A DNA stretch of 64,000 nucleotides from Campylobacter estrildidarum (lineage in GTDB: Bacteria > Campylobacterota > Campylobacteria > Campylobacterales > Campylobacteraceae). The notes beneath the pieces were generated by a model that worked only from the letters and a program-made list of their open reading frames with translations, had not been told where the DNA came from and did not search any database. Location: assembly GCF_005406205.1 (NCBI RefSeq), contig NZ_NXLZ01000007.1:21789-85788 (forward strand). The letters are read 5' to 3'. Shown piece after piece: positions 28,435 to 36,508 of this stretch (position 1 is its first letter; every line of letters starts with the position of its first letter). A program made the position numbers and the translations under genes.

Positions 28435-28940
28435 TAAGATGCCTTTTTCATTATAATATCCACAATTTCATTTTGTTTTAGTAGCATACTTGAATCTTCA
28501 AATATTTCTTTTAAAACAGAAGAAACAACTTCTTTTTCCATTTTTCTTAATTCGTATTTTTTTTGATCTTCAAAATATTGTTCAAGTGAAGCAATTTCAT
28601 TTTGAGTTTCTTCTTGAATTTTCTGTACAAGTATTTCTATTTCTTTTTTTGTTGTAGCTAGAGTTGCGGCAGAATTTGCTTTTGCTTCTTCAAGTTTTTT
28701 TATTGTATCGATTTTTTTTGCTTTACTTTCTAAAAGTTTTTTTTGGATATCGTCCAACTTGGAAGAAATTTTCAATATACGATTTTTATAGAAATTTTTA
28801 AAAAAATCAGCTGTAAAATAATACAATATAGCAACGAAAATAAGAAAATTAATCGTTCTTGGAATGATATCATATTCGCTATCACCCGCAGCTATAGCAT
28901 ATAAAGGACACAATAAAATAGCATAATATAATTTTTTCAT
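28434..28940 (-). CDS. atpF: ATP synthase b subunit
   Basis: 168 residues. A first hydrophobic segment (MKKLYYAILLCPLYAIA) is followed by a second (about residues 30-48, INFLIFVAILYYFTADF) and then a long charged helix (about residues 55-160) as in peripheral-stalk b subunits. The extra N-terminal signal-like segment is typical of epsilonproteobacterial b subunits. It starts directly next to the b' gene. Confidence 0.92.
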   Translation of the reverse strand: MKKLYYAILLCPLYAIAAGDSEYDIIPRTINFLIFVAILYYFTADFFKNFYKNRILKISSKLDDIQKKLLESKAKKIDTIKKLEEAKANSAATLATTKKEIEILVQKIQEETQNEIASLEQYFEDQKKYELRKMEKEVVSSVLKEIFEDSSMLLKQNEIVDIIMKKAS

Positions 28941-29375
28941 TTATTTTATCCCTATTTGTTTAATATTGTTTGATAAAGCCTGCTTAAATTCAGGTAAATG
29001 CTTATATAAATTATCTTGGAATTCTTTTTTTTGATTTTCTAGTTCTAAATAAAAACTACTCATTCTTCGTTCTAATTCTTCCTTTTTTGCTTTAATAATT
29101 TGCTCTGCTTCTTCTCTAGCTGCATAAATTGCTTGTTGTTTCATTTTTGAAGCTTCTTCTCTAGTGTTTGCATAAATTGCTTCAACTTCATCGTTTGCAT
29201 TTAGCATTTCTTGAGAGTTTTCTTTAACCTTATTTTCATCATTTTTAATAGAATCATTTCTTTCATCCATAAATTTTAAAAGAGGTTTATATAACATAGA
29301 ATTTAAAATGACTATCATAGCTAAAAAAATAGCCATAGTAGCAAACATTATAGATAAATGCATATCTTCAAACAT
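28941..29375 (-). CDS. atpF': ATP synthase b' subunit
   Basis: 144 residues: one transmembrane helix (about residues 7-30) followed by a long charged coiled-coil, the b-type stalk layout. With atpF it should form a b/b' heterodimer, unlike the homodimer of E. coli. It is the first atp gene of the cluster; a and c subunits of Fo are not in the window and must be encoded elsewhere, as usual in Campylobacter. Confidence 0.9.
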   Translation of the reverse strand: MFEDMHLSIMFATMAIFLAMIVILNSMLYKPLLKFMDERNDSIKNDENKVKENSQEMLNANDEVEAIYANTREEASKMKQQAIYAAREEAEQIIKAKKEELERRMSSFYLELENQKKEFQDNLYKHLPEFKQALSNNIKQIGIK

Positions 29376-29418
29376 AGGTTTTTCCTTTAATATACTAGAA
29401 CAAATCTAGGATATTATC

Positions 29419-29424
29419 ATTTTA
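29419..29424 (-). promoter_or_regulatory. likely -10 box of the atp operon
   Basis: TAAAAT on the minus strand at 29419-29424, preceded by TGC so that an extended -10 (TGxTAAAAT) is formed, 44 bases before the atpF' start. The 76-base gap to parB is the only sizeable break between parB and atpC, which fits an operon start. Confidence 0.45.
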
Positions 29425-29451
29425 GCACAAGAAAATAAGATTTTTATTAAA

Positions 29452-30291
29452 TTAACTAAAAAATTTAATTAATTTTTTAATTTTAGCAATATTTTCTAAA
29501 TGAATAGTGAGATTATTTTTTTTGTTTGTGCAGGTAAAGCCAATTTTATTTAATATTTGTTTTAAATTTTGCATAGAATTATCAAATTCTATATCTTCAT
29601 TTTCTTGTATTTTTTCTTTATTTTTTATTTTTTGAACAATTTTTTCTGTATCTCTTACGTTTAATTTTTGACCTATAATGCTATCTACTAGCATTTTTTC
29701 ATCTTTTTTATTTAAACCAACTAAAACTTTAGCGTGTCCTTGAGAAATTTTTCCTTGAATTATAAGCTCTTGAGTTTTTTCATCTAAATTTAAAAGCCTT
29801 AGAGTATTTGTGATTTGAGTTCGACTTTTATAAATGAGTTCTGCTAAATTTTCTTGAGTGATATTATGCACTTCGATTAAATCTTTGTAAGAATGTGCAA
29901 GTTCTATAGGATTTAAATTTTCTCTTTGGATATTTTCTATAAGAGCAAGCTCTCTGAGTTTTGTTTCGTCGCTATCTGAAACAAAAGCTAGTATATTTTT
30001 TTCGCCTAAAATTTGAGTAGCACGTAATCTTCTTTCACCAGCAACTAAAATAAAGGTATCATTTTTTTTAAGAACAATTATAGGTTGAATAAGTCCGTAT
30101 TCTTTGATAGAATTTGCAAGTTCGTTTAAGGCTGCTTGATCGAAAACTTTTCTTGGTTGAAAAGGATTTGGAATGATTTTTTCAATTTCAATAAGACTTA
30201 CTTGATTTTTATCAAGTCCTAATTCTTTAGAATAAATTTCGCTCACATCTCCTATGAGTGTGCTTAATCCTTTATTTTTATTTAAACCCAT
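29452..30291 (-). CDS. parB: chromosome partitioning protein ParB
   Basis: 279 residues. The CTPase/arginine-patch region is AGERRLRATQIL near residue 80, followed by the ParB box ALIENIQRENLNPIELAHSY and a helix-turn-helix with TQENLAELIYKSRTQITNTLRLL near residues 139-161. The protein binds parS sites and spreads on DNA. It follows parA with a three-base gap. I looked for a parS-like palindrome in the window and did not see a clear one. Confidence 0.96.
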   Translation of the reverse strand: MGLNKNKGLSTLIGDVSEIYSKELGLDKNQVSLIEIEKIIPNPFQPRKVFDQAALNELANSIKEYGLIQPIIVLKKNDTFILVAGERRLRATQILGEKNILAFVSDSDETKLRELALIENIQRENLNPIELAHSYKDLIEVHNITQENLAELIYKSRTQITNTLRLLNLDEKTQELIIQGKISQGHAKVLVGLNKKDEKMLVDSIIGQKLNVRDTEKIVQKIKNKEKIQENEDIEFDNSMQNLKQILNKIGFTCTNKKNNLTIHLENIAKIKKLIKFFS

Positions 30292-30294
30292 GTT

Positions 30295-31080
30295 TTATCC
30301 TAAAATTGAGTAAGCTAAATTTTGATAAGCCAAAGATCCGGGCGATTTAATATCATAAAGTATAATTGGTTTACCAAAGCTAGGACTTTCTGCTAATTTA
30401 ACATTGCGTGGAATTACTATAAAATCATCTTCATTGTCGTTTATAGTAAAAAGTTGTTTTTTGAAATTTTGTTTTAGATCTTCTACAACATCTTTGGAAA
30501 GATTGTTTTGAGAGCTATACATAGTTGGCAAGAATCCACGCACCTTAAGTTTTGGATTGAGAGTTTTTTTGATGATTTTAATAGTATTTAAAACCATTGC
30601 AACACCTTCAAGTGCATAAAATTCACATTGTATAGGGATAATTACACTATCACTTGCCGCAAAAGCATTGATAGTAATACTTCCAAGAGCAGGTGGAGAA
30701 TCGATGATGATAAAATCATATTCTTCTAAAACCTCTTGAATTTGATTTTTTAATATAGTTTTTTTTTCGTTGTTTTCGCCCTTAGCAAGTTCTTGCTCTA
30801 TACCTACAAGTCCAATATTTGATGGTGCTAAATTAAGTTGTGGTAATTCTGTTTTTAAAATAATATCAGAAAGCTTTTTTTTGCCTATAAAAACATGATA
30901 AATATTATATTCATAATTATTACGATTAAAGCCAAGTCCTGTTGTAGCATTTGCTTGAGGATCAACATCAATTAAAAGAACTTTTTTTTCTGCTACCGCT
31001 AAAGAAGCTGCTAAATTTACAGCTGTTGTTGTTTTTCCAACTCCACCTTTTTGATTTGCTATTGTAATAATCTCGCTCAT
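30295..31080 (-). CDS. parA: chromosome partitioning ATPase ParA (Soj)
   Basis: 261 residues. Deviant Walker A motif KGGVGKTTTAVNLAASLA at residues 10-27, second motif VLLIDVDPQANAT near residues 34-46, and IIIDSPPALG near residues 124-133. It positions the origin region with ParB. The ATG overlaps the birA stop (ATGA). Chromosomal type without an N-terminal HTH. Confidence 0.96.
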   Translation of the reverse strand: MSEIITIANQKGGVGKTTTAVNLAASLAVAEKKVLLIDVDPQANATTGLGFNRNNYEYNIYHVFIGKKKLSDIILKTELPQLNLAPSNIGLVGIEQELAKGENNEKKTILKNQIQEVLEEYDFIIIDSPPALGSITINAFAASDSVIIPIQCEFYALEGVAMVLNTIKIIKKTLNPKLKVRGFLPTMYSSQNNLSKDVVEDLKQNFKKQLFTINDNEDDFIVIPRNVKLAESPSFGKPIILYDIKSPGSLAYQNLAYSILG

Positions 31081-31712
31081 CTTAAACTATACACCCTTTT
31101 ATTATTTAATAAAATTGATCCATCTTGATATAAACAAGTATCTTTAAGTGAAAAAATTTTGCCTTCGTAATGGACGCTAAAATGTCTTGATTTTTCAAAT
31201 TCTAACATATACTTGCTAAAAATATTCTTCCATAAAATTTTTTTTTCTAGCTTTTTTACAAACTCTTTAACTAAATTTTCAATGGAAATTTTAATATCGC
31301 ATAAAGCTCTATTTTTTGGAGCAAAAGTGATATTTAATCCTACTCCTCCGATGATAAAATCAGAAATTTTTGTACTCATAACTCCACCAGCTTTTTTATC
31401 ATCCAAATACAAATCATTTGGCCATTTGAGCCATATTTTAGAACCTTGAATTTCTAAAATTTCTTTGATCAAATAGGCAAAATAAATACTAACCGAAGCC
31501 AAGGGCAAATCTTTTGGTAAATCTTTTTCTTTTAAACAAAAGGACAAATGTAAATTTCCTTTTGAACTTTGCCATGAATTTTCTCTACTTCCTATCCCTT
31601 GAGTTTGTTCTAAAGCATATAAAGCGGTATTTTTTATTATTTTTTTATTGCGAATTTGCTCACATAAAAAAAGGTGAGTTGAATTTATACTTTCAATGCA
31701 AATAATCTCCAA
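31077..31712 (-). CDS. birA: biotin-[acetyl-CoA carboxylase] ligase BirA, class I
   Basis: 211 residues, without the N-terminal DNA-binding domain of E. coli BirA, so it should only ligate biotin and not act as a repressor. Biotin/ATP sites are recognised in ALEQTQGIGSRENSW near residues 33-47 and LKWPNDLYLDDKKAGGVM near residues 98-115. Its start overlaps the fmt 3' end by 20 bases. Confidence 0.93.
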   Translation of the reverse strand: MEIICIESINSTHLFLCEQIRNKKIIKNTALYALEQTQGIGSRENSWQSSKGNLHLSFCLKEKDLPKDLPLASVSIYFAYLIKEILEIQGSKIWLKWPNDLYLDDKKAGGVMSTKISDFIIGGVGLNITFAPKNRALCDIKISIENLVKEFVKKLEKKILWKNIFSKYMLEFEKSRHFSVHYEGKIFSLKDTCLYQDGSILLNNKRVYSLR

Positions 31713-32610
31713 CTTTCAACCTCTTTCCATTTAAATAAGTACGCCCATCAAGGACTTTTTTTCCACTTTCTTGCAATTTTTTTATACGCAAAATACCTTG
31801 TTTGCAAGATAGTAAAAAACTTTCTTTTTCTAATTCTAAAATTTCTCCTTCTTGATTAAATATTTCATTTTCATCTACAAGCTCTAATTCTAAAAATTTC
31901 AAACCATTAGCTAAAAAAACATTTGGCCAAGGAGTAAATGCGAGATATTTTTGATAAATTTCTCTTGCACTGCTTAATGTAATCATCCCATCTTCTTTTT
32001 TTATTTTTGTGCATAAAGTTGCTAGATTTTCATCTTGTTTTTTAGGGATTAAATTTTCAAAATTTAAAAGAGTGGAAATGATAAGCTTTGCAGCTAAATT
32101 AGCCAATATTTCAAAAACTTCGCTTGAATTTTTATCTTTGATATCACATTCTACACTTTCAAGTATAGCACCTGTATCGAGCCCTTCTTCCATAAGCATA
32201 GTACAAACCCCACTTTTTTTATCACCATTTAAAATCGCACTTTGAATAGGACTGGCACCACGATATTTTGGCAATAAAGAAGCGTGTAAATTGATACAAG
32301 GGGCTATATCTAAAATAGCTTTAGGTAAAATTTTTCCATAAGCAGCCACTACGATAAAATCAGGTTTAAATTCGCTAATTTGTTTAATGGTTGCTTCATC
32401 TTTTAATGATTTAGGTGTGAAAATTGGAATACAAGAAGAATGATTGCTTAAAAAAGCTTTTGTATGACTTGGAGTTAAAATTTGTTTTCTGCCTACTGTT
32501 TTATCGGGTTGAGTAAAAAGTGCTACGATATTAAAATTCTCATTTTCTAAAAGAGCTTTTAAAATGCAAGTTGCATAAGCTGGTGTTCCCATAAAAATAA
32601 TTTTTTTCAT
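31693..32610 (-). CDS. fmt: methionyl-tRNA formyltransferase
   Basis: 305 residues. N-terminal domain with FMGTPAYATCILKALLE, FTQPDKTVGRKQ near residues 33-44 and the formyl-transfer site INLHASLLPKYRGASPIQSAI near residues 107-127, plus GLDTGAILE near residues 143-151. It formylates initiator Met-tRNA. First gene of the fmt-birA-parAB run. By my recollection, in NCTC 11168 it is preceded by proB; here an ABC exporter lies upstream on the other strand, so a rearrangement joint is nearby. Confidence 0.96.
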   Translation of the reverse strand: MKKIIFMGTPAYATCILKALLENENFNIVALFTQPDKTVGRKQILTPSHTKAFLSNHSSCIPIFTPKSLKDEATIKQISEFKPDFIVVAAYGKILPKAILDIAPCINLHASLLPKYRGASPIQSAILNGDKKSGVCTMLMEEGLDTGAILESVECDIKDKNSSEVFEILANLAAKLIISTLLNFENLIPKKQDENLATLCTKIKKEDGMITLSSAREIYQKYLAFTPWPNVFLANGLKFLELELVDENEIFNQEGEILELEKESFLLSCKQGILRIKKLQESGKKVLDGRTYLNGKRLKVGDYLH

Positions 32611-32772
32611 TGTCTATAAACTTTAAAATAAAAATTTTTGAAATAATATCGAATTTGAAATTAAAAAATGGTTTAAAATTTAAGATAATTTAAATTTAGC
32701 CCCGAACATAAAAGAATATTGTTTTATAAAAATTTAAGTTATAAAAGTTTTTGATAACAATTCTAAAAATGC

Positions 32773-32778
32773 TATAAT
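32773..32778 (+). promoter_or_regulatory. -10 box of the ABC exporter gene
   Basis: Exact TATAAT at 32773-32778, 25 bases before the ATG at 32804, with TTGGAGT as ribosome-binding site (about 32790-32797). The 193-base divergent gap 32611-32803 should also hold the fmt promoter, though I see no convincing minus-strand -10 box there. Confidence 0.6.
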
Positions 32779-32803
32779 AAAAATATTTTTTGGAGTTAAG
32801 AAG

Positions 32804-34435
32804 ATGTCTTTTATTATCGAAATGCTTAAAAATAATAAATTAAAATTTTTATCTTTTTTATTTTTTTCTTTTATAACAAGCATTGTAGGTGTTTTTACTC
32901 TAATTTTTATCAATGATTACTTACTTAAAAATGCACAAAATATACCTATTTTTTATTTTTTAATTTTACTTTTAGTTTTTTTTACAAGTTCGACTATGGT
33001 TGAGCTTGGGTTGAGTATTTTTGGACAAAATTTTATTTTTAAAATGCAAAAGCGTATCGTAAAACAAATTTTAGATACTCCTTTACTCCGAGTAGCCAAA
33101 GTGGGTAAAGCAAGAATTTTGGCATCTTTAGGTTCTGATGTTAGAAATATATCTTTTGGGCTTTTGCGTTTGCCTGAATTTTTACAATCAAGTATTTTGA
33201 TTTTTTGCACGAGTATTTATCTGTGTTATCTTTCTTTTGAAATTTTTATTTTTTGTGCGGTTTGGATCGCGGTTATTTTTGTAACAAATCATTTTTTAAT
33301 GATGAAAGTTTATTATTATTTTCGCAAGGCTAGAGAAAACGATGATGCTTTACAAAACAATTACCAAAATATACTCGATGGCCATAAAGAACTTTTAATC
33401 AACCAAGAAAGAGCTAAGTTTTATTATGAACTTGAATTTGAAAATAATGCAAAAGCGAAAAAGAAAAATAGTACTTTAGGAAATCTTTTTAATAATCTTT
33501 CCAACAATTGGACAAATGTAACGCTTTTAGCTTTAGTGGGTATGGAGTTTTTTTTAGCTTTAAAATATAATCTAGCAAGTGTAAATGAGGCAACCACTAT
33601 AGCTCTTTCTATTTTATTTTTAAGAACACCTTTGGTATCTATGATTTCTTCTTTTCCTACCTTGCTTTTAGCAAAAATTGCTTTAGATAAAATCGAAAAA
33701 TTAGAATTAGATGAATACAAGGAAAACTTTGAAAAAATAGATTATATTGAGAATTGGAAGCAAATTTCTTTTAAAAATGTCTCTTTTTCTTATGAAGAAA
33801 ATTTCAGTTTAAATCCTGTAAATATTGATATAAAAAAAGGCGAACTTATATTTTTAATCGGTAAAAATGGAAGCGGAAAATCAACTTTTTGTATGCTTTT
33901 AACAGGGCTTTTTAAACCAAGTAGTGGTGAAATTTATGTGGATAATATGCCAATTGATGAAGAAAATTTAAAACGATATAAAACTCTTATTTCAGCTGTT
34001 TTTAGTGATTTTCATCTTTTTAGCAAAACTTTAAGTAAAAATGGCTTTGCAAGTGAAGAAAGAATCGCTTTTTGGCTTAATTTTTTAGAATTAAATAATA
34101 AAACAAATGTTAGTGATAATGAACTAACTTTTACCAAACTTTCCACAGGACAAAAAAAGCGTTTAGCTATGCTTATAGCTTTGCTTGAAGAAAGAGATGT
34201 TTTAGTTCTTGATGAATGGGCTGCTGATCAAGATCCGGTATTTAGAAAATTTTTCTATAAAAAGCTTTTACCTTTATTAAAAGAGCAGGGTAAAACTATT
34301 TTTGCAATTACTCATGATGATGCTTATTTTGATAGTGCCGATAGAATTTTGCTTGCGCAAGATGGAAATATAAGCGAATTAAAGGGTGAAAATATCAAAG
34401 AATTAGCAAAAAATTTAGTAGAAAAATTTGATTAA
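32804..34435 (+). CDS. cyclic-peptide-type ABC exporter (PvdE/SyrD/YojI family)
   Basis: 543 residues, membrane domain and ATPase fused. About six transmembrane helices in residues 10-300, then an ATPase domain with Walker A GKNGSGKS near residues 351-358, signature LSTGQKKRLAM near residues 446-456 and Walker B VLVLDEW near residues 465-471, with a His-loop AITHDD near residue 502. The LSTGQ signature is typical of PvdE/SyrD relatives that export peptides or siderophore precursors. No peptide synthesis gene is next to it. Equivalent to Cj1587c. Confidence 0.85.
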   Translation: MSFIIEMLKNNKLKFLSFLFFSFITSIVGVFTLIFINDYLLKNAQNIPIFYFLILLLVFFTSSTMVELGLSIFGQNFIFKMQKRIVKQILDTPLLRVAKVGKARILASLGSDVRNISFGLLRLPEFLQSSILIFCTSIYLCYLSFEIFIFCAVWIAVIFVTNHFLMMKVYYYFRKARENDDALQNNYQNILDGHKELLINQERAKFYYELEFENNAKAKKKNSTLGNLFNNLSNNWTNVTLLALVGMEFFLALKYNLASVNEATTIALSILFLRTPLVSMISSFPTLLLAKIALDKIEKLELDEYKENFEKIDYIENWKQISFKNVSFSYEENFSLNPVNIDIKKGELIFLIGKNGSGKSTFCMLLTGLFKPSSGEIYVDNMPIDEENLKRYKTLISAVFSDFHLFSKTLSKNGFASEERIAFWLNFLELNNKTNVSDNELTFTKLSTGQKKRLAMLIALLEERDVLVLDEWAADQDPVFRKFFYKKLLPLLKEQGKTIFAITHDDAYFDSADRILLAQDGNISELKGENIKELAKNLVEKFD

Positions 34436-34986
34436 TGGATTTTAAATTCTTGAAAAAAATCTCTCATAAGCATGGCTAAGCCTTTGTAAAAATTACTTTT
34501 TGATCCATTTAGAAAATCATCATTCCATAAGTCAAACCAAGTAAAAAATTCTTTTTCCAAAAATTCTTTCAAGATCTTCTCATTTTCATTTTTTAGCAAT
34601 TCTTTGATAAACAAAAGCTCATTAATCAGACTATCTTGAGGTTCATTTTCTAAAAAATTTAAAAAATTGTATTTTAAAAAGATATTTTTTACTTTTTCAG
34701 AATTGCTTGAATAAATTTCTTTATCTTTATCAAGGTAAAAAGAGGCATAAGGTGGAGCTTTGACAAAATCAATATCGCTTAAAAAAAGACAAGTAAAATC
34801 ATATCCTATTGTTTTTTCATCTTCTTTAGAATGACTTAATAGCTCTAAAGCTTCTTTTTGCAAAAGATTTTCATTTTTTAAAAACCACTTTTGCCAGAGT
34901 TGTTCTTCTTGAATTTTCTCTAGCAAATCTTGTTTAGGTGGATTTTTTAAAAAAGTAATGAAAATATCTATAGCTAGATGTTTCAT
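34432..34986 (-). CDS. TorD/DmsD-family maturation chaperone
   Basis: 184 residues, all helical and acidic, with the TorD-family block PPYASFYLDKDKEIY near residues 78-92, which includes the conserved Pro-Tyr motif. Such cytoplasmic chaperones bind the twin-arginine signal of molybdenum reductases during cofactor insertion. It is the last gene of the dmsABC set, with its ATG overlapping the dmsC stop (TAATG), so its client should be DmsA. The 3' end overlaps the convergent exporter gene by four bases. Confidence 0.8.
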   Translation of the reverse strand: MKHLAIDIFITFLKNPPKQDLLEKIQEEQLWQKWFLKNENLLQKEALELLSHSKEDEKTIGYDFTCLFLSDIDFVKAPPYASFYLDKDKEIYSSNSEKVKNIFLKYNFLNFLENEPQDSLINELLFIKELLKNENEKILKEFLEKEFFTWFDLWNDDFLNGSKSNFYKGLAMLMRDFFQEFKIH

Positions 34987-35852
34987 TAAGAGTGCCCTAG
35001 CATAATTTGCGTACTTATTAAACCATAAAATAGCATTCTAGTAACAAACACTCCTATAAAGGCACACAATAGAGCAAAATAGGTAAAAAATTTACTTTGG
35101 AATTTCTCATAAAGATAGTTATTTAAATACCAACAAGTGATACTTAGTCCCAAAAATGCAAAAGATGATCCTATAAACCAAATATAAGTTCCCCCTAAAA
35201 GTTCAAAAGGATTTACAAGTCCCATAATCCAAGTTTGTCCCACGTGCAAGGTTTGCAAAACAATAGCTGTACTTAAAAGTCCTATGCCAATAAGTCCTGC
35301 AAAAAAAGACATTTTTCTTTCATGTTCGCTTTCTTCAAAAAAACAATAATAAAGAATAGAACCTAAAAAAATCGCACTAGCAAAAAAATAAAGTAAAGTG
35401 ATTTTAAAATCCCAAGTTGGCACGCTTTGTTGCATAGAACCATAGGCTCCACTCATAAAGAAAATTCCTAAAATTCCACATAGCAATGCTATAAAAAAGA
35501 TCCATTGTTTATTTTTATAGTAGAGCAAAAATCCAAAAACACAAACTAAAGAAACAAATAAAATCTCATTATTCATCCAGCCTACATACCATTGATTATT
35601 GGCGTAAAAAAATCCAAGACGATTGAGCACATTGAAAATATGTGTTATGTCATTTAGGTGAAAAAAAGAAGGTATAAAAGCTACAATCATAGCTATACCT
35701 AAAAAAAGCCCAAAAGATTTTAAATGGTTAAGATTTTTATAGCCATTTAAGAAAGCAGGAGTATAAACAAAACTAAGACCGATAAAGGCTTGAGCTAGTA
35801 TAGTAAAAAGCACCAAAGGCATTTCGCTAAAGATATGATTAAAGGATGTCAT
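34986..35852 (-). CDS. dmsC: DMSO reductase membrane anchor DmsC
   Basis: 288 residues with about eight transmembrane helices, as in E. coli DmsC (287). The first helix block MPLVLFTILAQAFIGLSFVY and the loop QTLHVGQTWIMGLVNPFELLGGTYIW (about residues 200-226) are family-like. It oxidises menaquinol and passes electrons to DmsB. AAGGAGT ribosome-binding site; the start overlaps dmsB by 14 bases. Confidence 0.88.
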   Translation of the reverse strand: MTSFNHIFSEMPLVLFTILAQAFIGLSFVYTPAFLNGYKNLNHLKSFGLFLGIAMIVAFIPSFFHLNDITHIFNVLNRLGFFYANNQWYVGWMNNEILFVSLVCVFGFLLYYKNKQWIFFIALLCGILGIFFMSGAYGSMQQSVPTWDFKITLLYFFASAIFLGSILYYCFFEESEHERKMSFFAGLIGIGLLSTAIVLQTLHVGQTWIMGLVNPFELLGGTYIWFIGSSFAFLGLSITCWYLNNYLYEKFQSKFFTYFALLCAFIGVFVTRMLFYGLISTQIMLGHS

Positions 35853-36498
35853 TTTTTACTCCTTGATAATTTTGTGGCAAATGAAAAATTGCACTTTTAT
35901 TTCCTGAAGGCAAACTATGTTTTTCAGGCACTATACATAAATTTGGATGCGTGATACTTGCATCAGGCAAAGGAGTGATTGAAGCTAAATTTCCATGTTT
36001 TTCTCTTAATTTAGCGATATCTCCAGCCTTTAAGGCTCTAAAAGGACAAGAATCCACACAAATCGGATTTTTTCCTTCTTTGAGTCTATCATAACAACCA
36101 TCACACTTACTCATGTGCCCACTTTCGTGATTAAATTGTGGAGCACCATAAGGACAAGCCATAGCACAGGCTTTGCATCCTATGCACATACTATCTTCAA
36201 CCATAACAATGCCCCATTTTACCTTCATGGTTGCACCGGTTGGACAAGCTTTAAGGCAGGCTGGATCAGAGCAGTGATTGCAAGATATAGAAGTATAATA
36301 AGCAAAAACGTTTTGTTCTACACTCCCATCTTCTTCTTTACAAGTCCAATTACCCCCTTCTGTTTCAAAAACACGACGAAAATTTACTCCTACAGGCATA
36401 TTTTTATAATCTTTACAAGATAAAGAACAGGTTCTACAACCTACACATTTGCTTTGATCAAGCATAAAACCAAATTGTGAGTTTTCTTCTAAATTCAT
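35839..36498 (-). CDS. dmsB: DMSO reductase iron-sulfur subunit DmsB
   Basis: 219 residues from the ATG at 36498, picked for its AAGGAGTG ribosome-binding site. Four cysteine groups for [4Fe-4S] clusters are visible: CVGCRTCSLSC near residue 17, CNHCSDPACLKACP near 70, CIGCKACAMACP near 102 and CDGCYDRL...CVDSCP near 128-150. It shuttles electrons from DmsC to DmsA on the periplasmic side. Follows the dmsA stop by ten bases. Confidence 0.93.
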   Translation of the reverse strand: MNLEENSQFGFMLDQSKCVGCRTCSLSCKDYKNMPVGVNFRRVFETEGGNWTCKEEDGSVEQNVFAYYTSISCNHCSDPACLKACPTGATMKVKWGIVMVEDSMCIGCKACAMACPYGAPQFNHESGHMSKCDGCYDRLKEGKNPICVDSCPFRALKAGDIAKLREKHGNLASITPLPDASITHPNLCIVPEKHSLPSGNKSAIFHLPQNYQGVKNDIL

Positions 36499-36508
36499 TT
36501 TGCACTCC

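Noticed and set aside
29376..32610. A parS centromere near parAB
   Set aside because: I looked for a parS-like 16-base palindrome around parA and parB and saw no convincing match by eye; a motif search would be decisive.
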